From: Streptomyces populi
Lineage (GTDB): Bacteria > Actinomycetota > Actinomycetes > Streptomycetales > Streptomycetaceae
DNA length: 64,000 bases
Assembly (NCBI RefSeq): GCF_002911015.1
Contig: NZ_KZ626865.1
Location: 1 to 64,000 of the forward strand
Direction: 5' to 3'
Shown: one piece after another, positions 25,056 to 33,489 of the stretch
How positions within the stretch are numbered: the first letter of the stretch is position 1
Layout of the letters: each line of letters starts with the position of its first letter
The notes under the pieces: model-generated
Told to the model about the DNA's origin: nothing
The model's input: only the letters and a program-made list of their open reading frames with translations
Databases searched by the model: none
Position numbers and translations under genes: made by a program

Positions 25056-26039
25056 TTGACAACCAATGGGACTAAAGCGACACATCCCCATGCGGTGACC
25101 GAGTTGTGTGGGGAAGGTGGCCAACTTTATGCGGACGCTCTCCGCATGGGCCGCATCGCCCGCGCAGACGTGGAGAGTGCTCCGTGTTTGATGGAGTTCG
25201 CCCTTCTCCACCCGGATCCTGACGATGCGAACTGGCTGCGCCCCGTTCCCCCGTCTGCCGCCCTGGCCCAGCGCCTCAGCGCCATAGAGCGAGAGATCAC
25301 CGAGCGCAGGCGGATGTCAATCGAACTGGCCGACGCTTTCGAGCCGTTCATGACCCTCAGCGCGCAAGCGGCCGCGACCACCCACTCGATCACCGTGCTC
25401 GAGGGCAACGACCGGATCAACGCGGCACTCGACCTGGCCACGGCCCAGTGCCAGACCGAGATGCTCACGGTCCAGCCGAGCGGCCCCCGCCCCGAACGCA
25501 GCCTCATCCAGGGGCTGGAGCGGGACAGGCCTTTGATCGAACGCGGTGTCCGCATACGGACCCTCTATCAGCACACCGCGCGATACAGCCCCGAGAAACT
25601 GGCCTACGTGGACCAGCTCTCCAACGGCAAGGTGGAGCACCGCACCATCGACGAACTGGTCGAGCGGCTCATCATCTGCGACAAGACCGTCGCCTTCATC
25701 CCCGCCCGCGACGACCAGAAAGTGGCCCTCGAACTTCGCCACCCGGGCCTCGTCGGCTACCTGATCAAGGTCTTCGAGTTCATGTGGGGCCGTTCCGTCC
25801 CGCTGAGCGCCGGCGCACCCTACGAAACCACCCCCGACGGCATCACGGACATCCAGCACTCCATCGCGAAACTCCTCGTGGAGGGCCACGTCGACGAGGC
25901 CATAGCCCGCCGCCTGGGCATGAACGTCCGCACCTGCCGCGCCCACATCGCCAAGCTGGCCTCCGCCCTCGGCAGCGGAAGCCGTGCCCAACTCGGCTTC
26001 CTGATCGCGCAGTCGGGGCTCCTGGACCAGGATCACTGA
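25056..26039 (+). CDS. TrmB-like/LuxR transcriptional regulator 1
   Basis: 327 residues from TTG 25056, preceded by a G-run and GGAG. The N-terminal ~110 residues (VTELCGEGGQLYADALRMG, CLMEFALLHPDPDDANWLRP) are predicted to form a helical domain. The middle ~110-250 resembles the TrmB sensor/PLD-like fold (INAALDLATAQCQTEMLTVQP, ERGVRIRTLYQHTARYSP, DKTVAFIPARDD). The C-terminus is a LuxR-type helix-turn-helix (IAKLLVEGHVDEAIARRLGMN, VRTCRAHIAKLASALGS). No receiver domain, so it is probably ligand-controlled. It starts 114-132 bp from the divergent DSVW peptide gene and precedes a paralogue by 23 bp. Confidence 0.88.
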   Translation: MTTNGTKATHPHAVTELCGEGGQLYADALRMGRIARADVESAPCLMEFALLHPDPDDANWLRPVPPSAALAQRLSAIEREITERRRMSIELADAFEPFMTLSAQAAATTHSITVLEGNDRINAALDLATAQCQTEMLTVQPSGPRPERSLIQGLERDRPLIERGVRIRTLYQHTARYSPEKLAYVDQLSNGKVEHRTIDELVERLIICDKTVAFIPARDDQKVALELRHPGLVGYLIKVFEFMWGRSVPLSAGAPYETTPDGITDIQHSIAKLLVEGHVDEAIARRLGMNVRTCRAHIAKLASALGSGSRAQLGFLIAQSGLLDQDH

Positions 26040-26062
26040 ATGCCGAGAGAACAGAGCCACAG

Positions 26063-27067
26063 GTGACCACCGGGGCGCACGAGCACGGCGCCGAGGAACT
26101 GTGCCAGGCGGGCCTGGACCTGTACGCCCGCGCGCTCCACGAGGGCCGTGTCACCCAGCTGGAGGCCGAGCCCGTGCCCTGCCTGATCGACTTAGGCCTG
26201 CTCCAGCCGGACATCGAGGACATGCGATGGCTGTATCCCGTGGCTCCCGCCGTGGCACTCCCCCGGCTGTTGCAGAGCACCGCTGACGCCATCACACAGC
26301 AGCGACAGCGCGAGGCGCGCCTGGCAGAGGCGTTCGAGCCGCTCATGCGGATCGACGGACCTCACGCCGCGACGGCAGAGACCCCGACGATCAGCGTGCT
26401 CAGCGGTCTCCAGCGCATCAACTCGGTCATCACGCAGGCCATGACCGCCGCACACGAGGAACTCCTCACCATTCAGCCCCACAACGGGCGGAACGCCGCA
26501 TCTGTGCGGGAGTCCCTGGAACGCGACCAGGCACTGTTGGACCGGGGCGCCCGCATCCGTACGCTCTACCAGCACACACTCCGCCACTCGCCGGCAGTGG
26601 TCGCCCGCCATGAACTCCTGAAGGGCGACGTCGCGGTCCGCACCCTCGACGAAGTCACCGAACGCCTGATCATCATCGACCGCACCGTCGCGTTCATTCC
26701 GGCGAGCAAGGACCGCACACTCGCGCTGGAAGTCCGCAACCCAGCCCTGATCACGTTCTTTGTGATCACCTTCGAGCGCCTGTGGCGCCTGGCCACGCCC
26801 ATGTACCCGGAAGCCGCCCAACAGCCCACCCTGAACGGCATCACCCCCCGTCAGCGCGCCATCGCGAGCCTCCTCGTCGAAGGCCACACCGACGCCGTCA
26901 TAGCCGACCGCCTCGGCATGAACGTCCGCACCGCCCGAGTCCACATAGCCAAACTCGCCGCCGCCCTCGGCAGCGAGAGCCGGGCCCAACTCGGCTACCT
27001 CATAGGCCAGTCGGGGATCCTTGATCAGGAACACCAGGGGGCTCGGGAGCAACCCCAGGAACGGTGA
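26063..27067 (+). CDS. TrmB-like/LuxR transcriptional regulator 2 (TTA codon)
   Basis: 334 residues from GTG 26063, 23 bp after regulator 1 and so co-transcribed. Same three-part layout as regulator 1 and clearly its paralogue (CLIDLGLLQPDIEDMRWLYP; RIRTLYQHTLRHSP; DRTVAFIPASKD; HTH IASLLVEGHTDAVIADRLGMN). Codon 44 is TTA (26192-26194), rare in Streptomyces and read only by the bldA tRNA, so full-length product should appear mainly late in development. Its 3' 68 bp overlap the 3' end of the opposing regulator 3. Ligand unknown. Confidence 0.88.
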   Translation: MTTGAHEHGAEELCQAGLDLYARALHEGRVTQLEAEPVPCLIDLGLLQPDIEDMRWLYPVAPAVALPRLLQSTADAITQQRQREARLAEAFEPLMRIDGPHAATAETPTISVLSGLQRINSVITQAMTAAHEELLTIQPHNGRNAASVRESLERDQALLDRGARIRTLYQHTLRHSPAVVARHELLKGDVAVRTLDEVTERLIIIDRTVAFIPASKDRTLALEVRNPALITFFVITFERLWRLATPMYPEAAQQPTLNGITPRQRAIASLLVEGHTDAVIADRLGMNVRTARVHIAKLAAALGSESRAQLGYLIGQSGILDQEHQGAREQPQER

Positions 27068-28064
27068 CCGTCTCCAGCTCCGGAGTCCGCCGAGGTCCGT
27101 CCAGCCCCGCCTGGGCGATGCGGACGCCCAGTTGGGTGCGGCTCGCCGCGCCCAGGGTCTCCGACAGGCGCGCGATGTGCGCCCGGCACGTACGGACGCT
27201 GATGCCAAGGCGTTCCGCGACCACCGCGTCCTGGTGGCCCTCCGCCAGCAGGGCGGCGATCGAGCGCTCCCGATGGGTGATGCCCTCGATGCCGGTGGAC
27301 GGGAGCGGGGACGTCAGCGGGATCGCCAGGCGCCACAGTCGCTCGAAGACCGTGACCAGGTAGTCCACCAGCGCGGGGTGGCGCAGTTCCAGCGCGATCG
27401 TGCGGTCGGAGTTGGCGGGGATGAAGGCGACCGTGCGGTCGAAGAGGATGAGCCGCTCCACGACCTCGTCAAGGGTACGGGCCTCGGCCGCGTCGCCCAT
27501 CAACTCCATGTAGTTCAGAAGGCCTTGGCCGTGCCTGGCCACGTGGGTGTACAGATCGCGCATGCGCACCCCGCGCCGGCGCATCTCCAGCGCCCGGTGC
27601 AGTCCCTCGACGAGTTCGTCCTCGCGCCGGATACCGCCCGGCTGCACCGTCAGGACCTCACGGGTGCACTCCCCGGTCGCCTTGTCCATGGCGGCGTGGA
27701 TCCGCGGCAGCCCGTCGAGGACCCGGATCGCCACGCCCTCGGCCGGCGCCCGCACCCGGCCGCCGAGGCCCGCGTACCACTCGAAGGCCGACACCGCGTC
27801 GCCCACCCGCGCCTGGCTCGCGCTGACCTCCTCGTACACGCCCCGCAGGAGCCGGGTCATGACCTCCTGCGGCGAGGTCGGCACCAGCCACCCCATGTCG
27901 TCGGGGTCGGGGTGCAGCAGCGCCAACTCCAGCAGGCAGGGCACCGCTTCCGCGTCCTCGCGGGGCACGCGACCGCGCCGCACGGCCCGGGAGTACACCC
28001 GGTCGCCGACCTCGCACAGTCGGTCAGCGCCGTGCGGATGCCTGTCCGTCCCGTGCCCGGCCAT
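27000..28064 (-). CDS. TrmB-like/LuxR transcriptional regulator 3
   Basis: 354 residues from ATG 28064 (MAGHGTDRHPHGADRL), preceded by AGGGGTGGGAG; the longer start at 28160 has no ribosome site. Third paralogue with the same plan: CLLELALLHPDPDDMGWLVP, then RGVRMRDLYTHVARHGQG and DRTVAFIPANSD, then HTH IAALLAEGHQDAVVAERLGIS. A Pro/Gly-rich tail of about 30 residues follows the HTH and is encoded opposite the end of regulator 2. Convergent to regulators 1 and 2, so the trio may have arisen by duplication with inversion. Confidence 0.87.
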   Translation of the reverse strand: MAGHGTDRHPHGADRLCEVGDRVYSRAVRRGRVPREDAEAVPCLLELALLHPDPDDMGWLVPTSPQEVMTRLLRGVYEEVSASQARVGDAVSAFEWYAGLGGRVRAPAEGVAIRVLDGLPRIHAAMDKATGECTREVLTVQPGGIRREDELVEGLHRALEMRRRGVRMRDLYTHVARHGQGLLNYMELMGDAAEARTLDEVVERLILFDRTVAFIPANSDRTIALELRHPALVDYLVTVFERLWRLAIPLTSPLPSTGIEGITHRERSIAALLAEGHQDAVVAERLGISVRTCRAHIARLSETLGAASRTQLGVRIAQAGLDGPRRTPELETVTVPGVAPEPPGVPDQGSPTGL

Positions 28065-28428
28065 CTCCCACCCCTGGCTCCAACCCTGGCTCCAGCCCCT
28101 TCCGCGGTGAGACGCCTCGGCGTCTTCCGCAGCGCAACTATGCGCGGACGCGACCGACATCGCAACACTGCTGCCTCGCGGTCACGCCCACTCTCGTCCC
28201 GCTTTGCGCATATAAATCCCCACCTCAGCCTCGCCCCTTGCAACAAGATGACGGTGGCGACAATGTGTCCGCGGAGCGCATTCTTGGTGAAGGGCGGAGA
28301 TTGACTCTCTCCGCCGACGAAAACGCTCGTGGAATTCGAGCGTAGCGGCACCCTGAGCGACCCTGGCCGGATTTCCCCCATCCGGCCAGGGTCCTCATGA
28401 TGTGCCGTGCCGGACGGGGAGGTTACGA
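28065..28428. promoter_or_regulatory. divergent promoter region with an 11-bp inverted repeat
   Basis: 364 bp between regulator 3 and the LuxR protein at 28429. The right two-thirds are notably AT-richer than the genome average. CCTGGCCGGAT (28362-28372) and ATCCGGCCAGG (28380-28390) form a perfect inverted repeat with a seven-base spacer, 26 bp before the ribosome site GGGGAGG. With no gene upstream to terminate, an operator or leader hairpin is more likely than a terminator. Confidence 0.55.
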
Positions 28429-29097
28429 GTGATACGGATCGGGATTTTCGGGCGTCATTCACTGGAACGCGCCGGAGTGCGTCGGACCATTGAGCAGGAC
28501 GATCAACTGCACGTCGTCAGCGAAGGCTCCATCGCATCGGCATCCCGGCTCTTACGTACGGCAACGCCGGACATAATCGTGATGAGCCATTCCAGCATCG
28601 ACGAAGCCCTGAACACACTCGCAGAATTGAACCAGCTCGCCGTCACGGCCAAGAGAATTGTTCTCCTGGACCGTGTCACGGAGCCCGCGGCCCGAAGGCT
28701 TCTCCGCAGCGGGGCGAACGGCATCCTTCACAGCGGCGAATGCGTGACGAACCTCCCGTGGGCCATACGAGCAGCCCGCGCCGGCAGCGTGGCGCTCGCG
28801 CCGGAGGTGGCTCGACCCGTGGTAGCCCGTTACCTCGAACCCAGTTACGCGGCGGAGGAAGCGAACATTGCTCGGGAGCGATTGAGAGGTCTCAGTCCCA
28901 GGTGCCAGGAGATCCTGATCCTAATTGGCGAAGGACTCTCGAACCTCGCCATCGCCGAAAAGCTCAACATCAGCACGCACACCGTAAAGGATCACGTGCG
29001 CACGATCTACGAAACGATCGGTGCCGAAAACCGCGTACAAGCCGCCGGGATCGCCTGGCGATCCCAGTCCCGCGAACAGCAACTCCACGATCTATGA
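28429..29097 (+). CDS. LuxR-family regulator with degenerate (pseudo-)receiver domain, TTA codon
   Basis: 222 residues from GTG 28429, with GGGGAGG six bases upstream. Residues 1-120 follow the NarL receiver fold (IRIGIFGRHSLERAGV), but the acidic pair of strand 1 is replaced by G-R and the phosphoacceptor position reads IIVMSHSS, serine for aspartate. Only the lysine-equivalent region (KRIVLLDR) is kept. Residues ~150-215 are a normal LuxR DNA-binding domain (LSPRCQEILILIGEGLSN ... HTVKDHVRTIYETIG). It should therefore work without phosphorylation. Codon 42 is TTA (28552-28554). It precedes the convergent ABC permease by 57 bp and may control that locus. Confidence 0.85.
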   Translation: MIRIGIFGRHSLERAGVRRTIEQDDQLHVVSEGSIASASRLLRTATPDIIVMSHSSIDEALNTLAELNQLAVTAKRIVLLDRVTEPAARRLLRSGANGILHSGECVTNLPWAIRAARAGSVALAPEVARPVVARYLEPSYAAEEANIARERLRGLSPRCQEILILIGEGLSNLAIAEKLNISTHTVKDHVRTIYETIGAENRVQAAGIAWRSQSREQQLHDL

Positions 29098-29154
29098 ATG
29101 GCGTTGCGCCAGAACTCTCCGGTTGTCAGTGCAGTCGGAGTGGTCACGCGTACC

Positions 29155-31326
29155 TCAGTCCGATGAAGGCGTCCACGTCCCCGCCGCCCGCACCGCGGCA
29201 TGCGCTCCCCACAGGGCAAGCCCCAGGGCGCAGACGAGCGCACCGATCGTGATGGGCGCCATGGATGCAGGTGTGGCTACAGAAGTGCTGGTCAGCGGGG
29301 TCGCCAGCCACCACGACACCAGAACCCCGAACACCGCCGCCAAGACCGCGGGCATGAACAGCGACCACACGGCCACTGACCGGAAGATCCGGCGGCTGCC
29401 CGTCAGCACGGACAGCGGGGCAAGTTCCCGCCCGAAGCGGAGAAATTCAGCCATCGCACTTATCCCGGCAGCCAAGCCGATCACTCCGACTCCCACCAGC
29501 GACATCAGTCGTACCCACTTGGTGGCCGTCACCAGTTTCCCCGTATCGGACAGGTCGCCCAAGGGACGAACGGACGCCTTCATCGCCAGGGACCGGCCGG
29601 CTATCCCCTGAATCTCCGGTACCGAGAGCTGTCTGCGACCCTTGCCCACGATCAGCAAGGTCAGCGAACCGTCCTTACTCGCTCCGACATGCGGGAGCGC
29701 CCCGCGTCGCGCGTATCCCTTCGCCCCCTGTGCCACCCCGGTTCGGCTCAGGATCTCTCGAAGGCGTACTTCTCCGCCCGCTGCCGAGATCCGTGCAGAT
29801 GTCTTCGGGCACGGCAGCCCGATCTCTCGAAGGGCGGCACAGCCACCCACGATCTCAACCCGGTCGCCCGTCTGCCGTACGCCCAGAAGCAGGGCCCCCG
29901 ACGGAAGCTCGCTCTCGAAATCCCGCACCCGATCACCTGCCGCGTAGGGGGTGACTCTGAGGACCGTCGTCCCCACTCGTTTCTGTGTCTCCATCGCACT
30001 CTGCGTGAACTCCCCGAACACTCCTGTCCACAGCTGTGTCTGGGCGGCCAGCCCGATGGCGATCACCATGGAGGCCACCAGCCTCGACACCGAACGCGAC
30101 CCGACACCCAGCCGGCGCCCGGAGACCAGAAGCCCCGAAGCACCGACCCGCCGACCGACACTCGCCATGAGCGGCCCCACCCGCCCCACTCCGGTCCCGA
30201 TGACCGCGGGAAGGGTCGCAAGCACCACGATGCAACCAGTGGCGTAGACAGGTATCCGGAATTCAAGAGAAACGAGCTCCGCACCTCGCACGGTAACCAG
30301 CAACGCGAAGGGAAACACCCATGGAATCCACGCTCTGCGACCCGATACGGAGGTCGGCCTGGTTCCGCCCGAACGCCGATGGCCGGGCTGCAGAACAATC
30401 GCCAGGAAAAGCACCGCGATCGGAACACATATCAGGCAGAGCAACAACTCCGGCCACGCGCCACGAGCATCCTCCTTCAAGAGGATGAACTCCACGAGAG
30501 GGTACGACGAGTCCAACACGAGGGGGACCGATGCCCCCAAAGCCGCGATACCTGCTCCAAAGGCAACAGGGAGCGCGGCCTCACCGAGCGTGAAAGCCAG
30601 CCTGACTCTCCTGCCGGCGCCCAGAGCTCCGAGCAGTGCCGTTCGCCTGTCCCGGGCAGCGGCCCCAACACGTGCCGCGATGACCACCAGGAGAGCCGCC
30701 GGAAGGAGAATCAATACGGCATATCCCGCATAGAACTTCTGGGCCCCGAAATTATGAATACTCTCTCCGACAAAACCGGCAGACGCCTCTGCGCCGAAGC
30801 CGCTGATCTCGAACATCTTGGATCGGTCAAGCATCTTGGCGCTGGGCCGGACATAGACGAAGCGCTCCGCCGGTGCTTCGAGGCCGGCAGGACCGATGAC
30901 ACCGCCGAAGCGCCCGAACTGCCGGGAGACGCCATCGCTCCCACCAGCCTTCAGCAGAGCGGGTGACAACACCGCCTCTCCCGGATCGGGCCAGTGCGAG
31001 AGGCCGGGGGGAAGCGGCGCGTCGTCACCTATCGGCTCGATGTACACGACGTCGAACGCCATGTTCCCGATACTTGACGTGGCCGGTGCCCAGAGCGCCC
31101 GGGGGGTCTCACGCGGGTGAGCGGCAATGAGCCGAGGAGACCGTGCGACGCTGCGTTCTGCGCGGGCGTCGAAGGAGGCCGAAGCCAACACCAGACCACT
31201 TGCCGCGAGAGACAACAGAGACGTGGCCAGGACAAGGGCCCAGAAACGCACCCGCCCTGCCTCCGCTGCCAGGGCGGCCGCGCGTCCCATGTGCAGCAAC
31301 TGACGGAACAGCCCTCTGTCACTCAC
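29155..31326 (-). CDS. ABC transporter permease, FtsX-like
   Basis: 723 residues from GTG 31326, overlapping the stop of the ATPase gene as GTGA (coupled translation). Helix near 25-50, then an exterior domain of ~180 residues. A helix group at ~205-350 and another at ~380-410 follow, then a second exterior domain near 420-600 and three C-terminal helices. This is a fused, two-copy FtsX/MacB-like layout as in permeases that export or sense peptides. KKVG-type coupling motifs are not obvious. Base composition is lower in GC than in the flanking core genes. With the ATPase and the small secreted protein upstream it forms a locus of the same plan as the bacteriocin locus at 1.6-4.9 kb. Confidence 0.8.
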   Translation of the reverse strand: MSDRGLFRQLLHMGRAAALAAEAGRVRFWALVLATSLLSLAASGLVLASASFDARAERSVARSPRLIAAHPRETPRALWAPATSSIGNMAFDVVYIEPIGDDAPLPPGLSHWPDPGEAVLSPALLKAGGSDGVSRQFGRFGGVIGPAGLEAPAERFVYVRPSAKMLDRSKMFEISGFGAEASAGFVGESIHNFGAQKFYAGYAVLILLPAALLVVIAARVGAAARDRRTALLGALGAGRRVRLAFTLGEAALPVAFGAGIAALGASVPLVLDSSYPLVEFILLKEDARGAWPELLLCLICVPIAVLFLAIVLQPGHRRSGGTRPTSVSGRRAWIPWVFPFALLVTVRGAELVSLEFRIPVYATGCIVVLATLPAVIGTGVGRVGPLMASVGRRVGASGLLVSGRRLGVGSRSVSRLVASMVIAIGLAAQTQLWTGVFGEFTQSAMETQKRVGTTVLRVTPYAAGDRVRDFESELPSGALLLGVRQTGDRVEIVGGCAALREIGLPCPKTSARISAAGGEVRLREILSRTGVAQGAKGYARRGALPHVGASKDGSLTLLIVGKGRRQLSVPEIQGIAGRSLAMKASVRPLGDLSDTGKLVTATKWVRLMSLVGVGVIGLAAGISAMAEFLRFGRELAPLSVLTGSRRIFRSVAVWSLFMPAVLAAVFGVLVSWWLATPLTSTSVATPASMAPITIGALVCALGLALWGAHAAVRAAGTWTPSSD

Positions 31327-32054
31327 GCGCCTTCTCCCGTCTCCGCGACCTCCGCACCGACCGACAGCCGACCTCCGTCCAGTCGGACTCGCCGATCCGC
31401 GCGCCGCGCGACGCTGACGTCATGTGTGACCACCAGGAGGGCACAGCCCCGTTGCCGTGGCACGCTGTACAGCAGTTCAGCAACGGCGTCACGGTGCACG
31501 GGGTCGAGTGACCCTGTCGGTTCATCCGCGAGAAGCAGAGCCGGATCGTTCATCAATGCCCGTGCAACTGCTGTTCGCTGCCGTTCACCGCCGGACAGCG
31601 TCGCAGTGGCAGAACCCTCGGCCGGCACACCCAGCTCATCGAGCAGCTCAGCCGCACGCGCGTAGGCCTCACCGGTCTTCTTGCCCGCCAGGAGACCCGC
31701 CAGGGCCACATTCTCCAAAGGAGATAATTCTGGAAGCAACTCGCCGAACTGGAAGACCATTCCGACATTTTCCCGGCGATGCCGGGCAAGCTCGCGCGAC
31801 GACAGCCCGCCCTGGTCGACGCCCGCGATGCGCACCGAGCCGGCGTCCGGTTCGATGAGACCGAGGATGCACGTCAACAAGGTGGTCTTCCCGCTGCCGC
31901 TGGCCCCCGTCACAGCGACAGACTCGCCCGCGGCGACAGACAGGCGGACACCTGCCAGCAGTGACCGGCCAGGCAGGCCGTAGTTGAGATCCTCGACTTC
32001 GAGCACAACGCGCTCGGTGTAGCCGCCCACTTGCACCTCCAGAGAAATTTCCAC
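31323..32054 (-). CDS. ABC transporter ATP-binding protein (TTA codon)
   Basis: 243 residues from ATG 32054. Walker A GASGSGKTT near residue 50, Q-loop MVFQFGELLPELS near 97, signature LSGGERQRTAVAR near 150, Walker B LLLADEPTGSLD near 172, switch VVTHD near 205. It is of the MacB/LolD type and pairs with the FtsX-like permease whose start overlaps its stop. The codon for leucine in PELSPLE is TTA (31725-31727 on the complement), so expression should depend on bldA. The gene lies 149 bp after a secreted-protein gene, with a hairpin between. Confidence 0.9.
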   Translation of the reverse strand: MEISLEVQVGGYTERVVLEVEDLNYGLPGRSLLAGVRLSVAAGESVAVTGASGSGKTTLLTCILGLIEPDAGSVRIAGVDQGGLSSRELARHRRENVGMVFQFGELLPELSPLENVALAGLLAGKKTGEAYARAAELLDELGVPAEGSATATLSGGERQRTAVARALMNDPALLLADEPTGSLDPVHRDAVAELLYSVPRQRGCALLVVTHDVSVARRADRRVRLDGGRLSVGAEVAETGEGA

Positions 32055-32128
32055 ACCGCTTGTCCGCCCCGAGCCCCGTCCACGAACAGCGCCATGGGTC
32101 CGACTCGCTGAGTAGACTCATGGCGCAG

Positions 32129-32167
32129 GGAGGGGTGGCGGCCGCCATCATCGGCCGTCACCCCTCC
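32129..32167 (-). terminator. long hairpin between secreted-protein gene and ABC genes
   Basis: A 16-bp stem with one G-T pair (32129-32144 with 32152-32167) around a seven-base loop, 37 bp beyond the stop of the secreted-protein gene. There is no T-run. The position matches the terminator after the bacteriocin gene at 1957-1997: it would let the small protein be made in excess over the transporter. Confidence 0.65.
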
Positions 32168-32203
32168 GACTCTCCGAAGCGAGTCAGCTACGAACTGCGG
32201 CTA

Positions 32204-32578
32204 CTACTCGACCCAACCGCTGCAAGAGTCGGGCCAGTTGTTGTACACCTCGCACACCTGCATCTTGAAGATGGTGGAGTACTTCCCGCTCTCCACGGTC
32301 CAGGCGTTCCCGTCGTTGTCCTCGAAGCGCGGGCCGTCGTAGGCCTGCTTGTTCCACAGGGTGAGCTTGTCGCTCGGGTGGGCGGTCCTGTAGTACTCGG
32401 CCTTCACGTCATGACCGTCGTCCTGCGTGTCCTGGAGGTTCATGACCGTGGCGGACTGTTCGGTCCATCCACGGGCACCTCCCCGACTGACCGAGAGCGC
32501 GAACGCCGGCGACGCTCCCGCGATGGCGATCACGGTGAGCACACCGACCGCAGCTCGTCTCATCCCTATGCCGCTCAT
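32204..32578 (-). CDS. small secreted protein, bacteriocin-like context
   Basis: 124 residues from ATG 32578, with GGAAGG five bases upstream; ATG 32563 is an alternative. The signal peptide (MSGIGMRRAAVGVLTVIAI, cleavage near SPAFA) leaves about 97 mature residues. These are rich in Asp, Asn, Trp and Tyr (RGWTEQSATVMNLQD, AEYYRTAHPSDKLTLWN, NNWPDSCSGW) with two cysteines near the C-terminus. No known family was recognised. Upstream of, and co-directional with, an ABC ATPase/permease pair and separated by a hairpin, it is a candidate for an exported toxin or signal whose transporter gives immunity. That role is inference from layout only. Confidence 0.72.
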   Translation of the reverse strand: MSGIGMRRAAVGVLTVIAIAGASPAFALSVSRGGARGWTEQSATVMNLQDTQDDGHDVKAEYYRTAHPSDKLTLWNKQAYDGPRFEDNDGNAWTVESGKYSTIFKMQVCEVYNNWPDSCSGWVE

Positions 32579-33010
32579 TGCACCTTCCTTCTTTCGTAGG
32601 AGGCCTGTCAGCTCATGCACAGGCTCATACTCAGTCCCCGCCTCGTGCAGGAAAGAGCCCCGGTCGCGCTGGCCAAAAGCGAACCGGGCAAGGAACAGTG
32701 AAGCGTCAGGGCATCCCTTTCCCACACCCCTCTTCCGGCGGGTTCACGCACTCCCGTCCCCCATCAGGAGGGTTGGCACTCATCTGCCCAACGCGCCATT
32801 TGCTCCTTCGGAGCTCCCTGGTCGGCAAGAAGCACGGGTGAGCGGTGCGGAGTCCGCATCTCAGGAATGAATCGCGGATCTGAGCCACCGTCGGCCTCAG
32901 CAAGCCCTGGTCGCAGCCTTACAGGCCGACGACGACGCAGACGGGGATACCTGCACGGGCGTGCTCTCGGAGCTTCCGCTGTCGGTCCCGGTCCTGACTG
33001 CGCTTGCCGG
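32579..33010. other. intergenic stretch with no intact gene
   Basis: 432 bp. The first part should carry the promoter of the secreted-protein gene. On the plus strand, an open stretch without a start codon (about 32870-33030, reading ... QQALVAALQADDDADGD ...) ends at a stop and may be a relic of another gene; no family is recognised. It leads directly into the ATP-grasp remnant. Confidence 0.4.
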
Positions 33011-33478
33011 GAAGACCACTTCGACGATGAGGTGAACGGCCTCCGCCCTGGCCCCGAGGTCGTCCTCACGCCCGGTCCCAGCAATGCCGCGTACTTCGAA
33101 CACGCCCTGCCGGCACGGCTCATGGGGATGCGGCCGGTGGAGGGGCACGATCTGGTCTGCCGCGGCAACCGGGTCCGGATGCGGACCACGCGCGGCGAGA
33201 TGCCGGTCCACGTCGTACACCGGGGGCTCGACGACGGCTTCCTCGATCCGCTGCACTTCCGGCCCGACTCGGTGATCGGCTGCCCGGGCATCCCGAGCGC
33301 CGCGCAGGCGGGCACGGTCACTCTCGCCGACGCCGTCGGCAACGACACCGCCGACGACAAGCTGCTCTACCCGTACGTCCCCGATCCCATCCGGTACTGC
33401 CTTCCTGCCGAACGCGGAGCCCTGCCGGCCGGACAAGCCGGGGCAGTTGGAGGCCGCGCTCGACGCCCCACGGGGCCC
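33011..33478 (+). pseudogene. remnant of a circularly permuted ATP-grasp protein
   Basis: The frame from about 33011 reads FDDEVNGLRPGPEVVLTPGP, NAAYFEHALPARLMGM, MRTTRGEMPVHVVHRGLDDG, DPLHFRPDSVIGCPG and VGNDTADDKLLYPYVPDPIR, the order seen in the CP_ATPgrasp family. Just after RYC (about 33401) the frame is lost, and the expected continuation (LPNAEPCRPDKPGQLEAALD) appears in the next frame. There is no N-terminal half (intact proteins are ~500 residues) and no proper start, and similarity stops near 33478. It is a decayed internal fragment. In intact form these enzymes usually accompany alpha-E and transglutaminase-like genes, none of which is here. Confidence 0.75.
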
Positions 33479-33489
33479 ACCAGCTCACG

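Noticed and set aside
32706..32903. 65-codon minus-strand frame upstream of the small secreted protein gene.
   Set aside because: Proline/arginine-rich with no start context; it overlaps the remnant region.
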